Assembly (NCBI GenBank): GCA_964599655.1 | Contig: CAZRGV010000245.1 | Coordinates: forward strand, 1-6,150 | DNA: 6,150 nucleotides | Direction: 5' to 3' | Source of the DNA: CAZRGV01 sp964599655 | GTDB taxonomy: Bacteria; Planctomycetota; Planctomycetia; Isosphaerales; Isosphaeraceae | In this document: piece after piece, positions 5,027-6,150 of the stretch | Layout: every line of letters begins with the position of its first letter | How positions within the stretch are numbered: position 1 is the first letter of the stretch | The notes under the pieces: generated by a model | Databases searched by the model: none | What the model was told of the DNA's origin: nothing | The model's input: the letters and a program-made list of their open reading frames with translations, nothing else | Program-made: the position numbers and the translations under genes

Positions 5027-5910
5027 TAGGTTTCGATCCGCAGCCGGCCGCTGGCACGCAACATGTCCCACCACGACGGGCCATCGATCGATGTTCGAGG
5101 AGCAACGGTTTCCAGGACCGACGCGATGCCACGCTCCATCCCCTTGAGTCCACAAATGTAAAGGTAGGTGCGATCTAATGGAAGGAGGCGGCACAGCTCG
5201 TCGAGATGCTCGCGGATTCGGTGCTGGACGTACATTCTCGAGCCGTCGGGGGCGTGCTGTTCCCGGCTCAGGGCCAGGGCAAGATGAAAGCCAGGGCGTT
5301 CGAGATAGCGCTCCAACTCGTCACGGTACAGACACTCTGCGCCTCTTCGAACGCCAAAGAACAGGTAAACCTCTCCCGTCCAGGAGTTCCGTTCGTCATA
5401 GATCCGTCTCAGGAACGCGCGAAAGGGAGCGATACCCGTGCCGGTCGCCACGAGGATGAGGTTCGATTCCGGCTCGGCAGGCAGAAGGAAGGATCGGCCC
5501 GAGGGGCCGGTTACCGCCACGGGGTCTCCCGGTGTCAGGTCGCAGAGATAGTTCGAGGCCACGCCGCGACGTGGCTGGCCGGTGGCCGGGTCGTTGTAGA
5601 TCACTCGCTTGACGCAGAGCGAGGCCGAGTCTCCGAGGCCGTCATCGCCCAACCGAGGCGACGCGATCGAGTAGAGCCGAAGCTTGTTGGGCCGGCCCTG
5701 CTCATCAACTCCCGGAGGTAGCACACCCAGACTCTGACCCTCCAGGTAGCGGTAGTGTAACCCGGAAAGGTCGAGCACGATATGCCGAACCTCGTCGCAG
5801 TCTTCGGGCGTGAGCCGGAGACTCGAAGCCACTCGCGCCATCCCCGGTTTCGTGACCCGGTAGAGGTTGAGCGGTATCGGGTCGGAAACGGAATCCTGCA
5901 CCGGGCCCAT
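5026..5910 (-). CDS. Plant-type ferredoxin-NADP reductase (3' end in gap)
   Basis: Passes electrons between NADPH and ferredoxin or flavodoxin through FAD. It shows the plant-type order: FAD-binding RLYSIAS at 78-84, GVASNYLCDL at 116-125, NADP-binding GTGIAPFRAFLRR at 156-168, SRE at 215-217 with Arg225 and Tyr227 (the 2'-phosphate contacts of NADPH enzymes), and CGLKGMERGI at 253-262. The readable sequence ends RLRIET at 294, and the next codon is TAN at 5026-5028. This fits the C-terminal tyrosine of the family (VETY type), with the stop probably next, inside the gap; TAA or TAG at this codon would end one residue earlier. The ATG at 5910 has GGAAG seven bases upstream and an in-frame stop about 70 bases upstream. 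There is no CpcD-like, ferredoxin or membrane domain. A BoxA-like or other reductase role is a less likely alternative. Confidence 0.92.
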
Positions 5911-6150
5911 GAGGATGCTTCCAAGCGAATCGTGGCCCCACCACCTTCCAGGATCGCGAGCCTCGAGTCGTTCTCTTCAATCTTCGTCGATAGATCCATC
6001 TCAGGTCAACCGTGGAGCCTGGGAGCCGGACCTCTCGCAACGCCGCGAAGGCCGCCAGGCGGGTCGTCTCGGGGCGCAACGGGAGCGTCGAGGCTCGTTT
6101 CGTCTCGTGGTGGCATCCGAGTTCGTTGATCCCACCGGGCTTAAACGGCC
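5911..6150. other. Upstream region of ferredoxin-NADP reductase, no gene seen
   Basis: The 240 bases to the window edge contain GGAAG at 5918-5922 as the likely ribosome site of the reductase. The short open frames here give no recognisable product and partly overlap the reductase in another frame. No promoter consensus or terminator was convincing. Confidence 0.5.

Noticed and set aside
4719..5153. N-terminal extension of the dehydrogenase across the gap
   Set aside because: The Rossmann motif follows directly after the ATG at 4718, which has a strong ribosome site; the extension crosses unknown bases and overlaps the reductase gene.
5601..5999. Minus-strand open frame beginning MDLSTKIEEND
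   Set aside because: The first 30 residues look plausible, but the rest overlaps the reductase in another frame, has no ribosome site and loses any protein-like character.
1..6150. A new multi-gene defence, mobile or biosynthetic system
   Set aside because: All five genes belong to housekeeping or signalling families; there is no transposase, integrase, toxin, repeat array or unknown gene cluster.

Overview
The window looks like an ordinary chromosomal segment of a GC-rich bacterium. It carries five recognisable protein genes, all of central or cofactor metabolism or signalling, and no mobile element, CRISPR array or RNA gene that I can support. The pyrophosphate-type phosphofructokinase, the plant-type ferredoxin-NADP reductase and the overall gene style would fit a planctomycete such as an Isosphaeraceae member. 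That placement is an impression from family knowledge and cannot be proven from this sequence. A 10-base run of N at 5017-5026 marks an assembly gap, so this is probably a draft scaffold or metagenome bin.

Layout. Minus strand, 51-1082: a 6-phosphofructokinase whose active-site residues predict use of pyrophosphate rather than ATP. Positions 1083-1595 are a 513-base divergent intergenic region with no credible gene, but with several inverted repeats, a direct repeat and a G-quadruplex-type G-run pattern. Plus strand, 1596-3267: lipB and lipA overlap by 26 bases and form the lipoate biosynthesis pair. Plus and minus transcription converge at about 3268-3306, where a 9-bp hairpin spans the end of the next gene. 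Minus strand, 3307-3744: a stand-alone receiver-domain response regulator. It lies 41 bases downstream of an NADP-type 3-hydroxyisobutyrate dehydrogenase-family reductase at 3786-4718. A roughly 300-base spacer containing the gap separates that gene from a plant-type ferredoxin-NADP reductase, about 5026-5910. Positions 5911-6150 hold only the upstream region of the reductase.

How the genes fit together. LipB and LipA supply lipoyl groups for 2-oxoacid dehydrogenases and glycine cleavage; LipA needs low-potential electrons, which a ferredoxin-NADP reductase can provide from NADPH. PPi-dependent phosphofructokinase works reversibly in glycolysis and gluconeogenesis. The beta-hydroxyacid dehydrogenase may use NADPH to reduce small semialdehydes or glyoxylate. 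This linkage is inference from function, not proof of co-regulation.

The most unusual observation is in LipB. An ungapped match to the remembered E. coli protein places proline where the catalytic cysteine should be and arginine where the catalytic lysine should be, yet the gene is intact and still coupled to a LipA with all its cluster ligands. No clearly new multi-gene system is evident.
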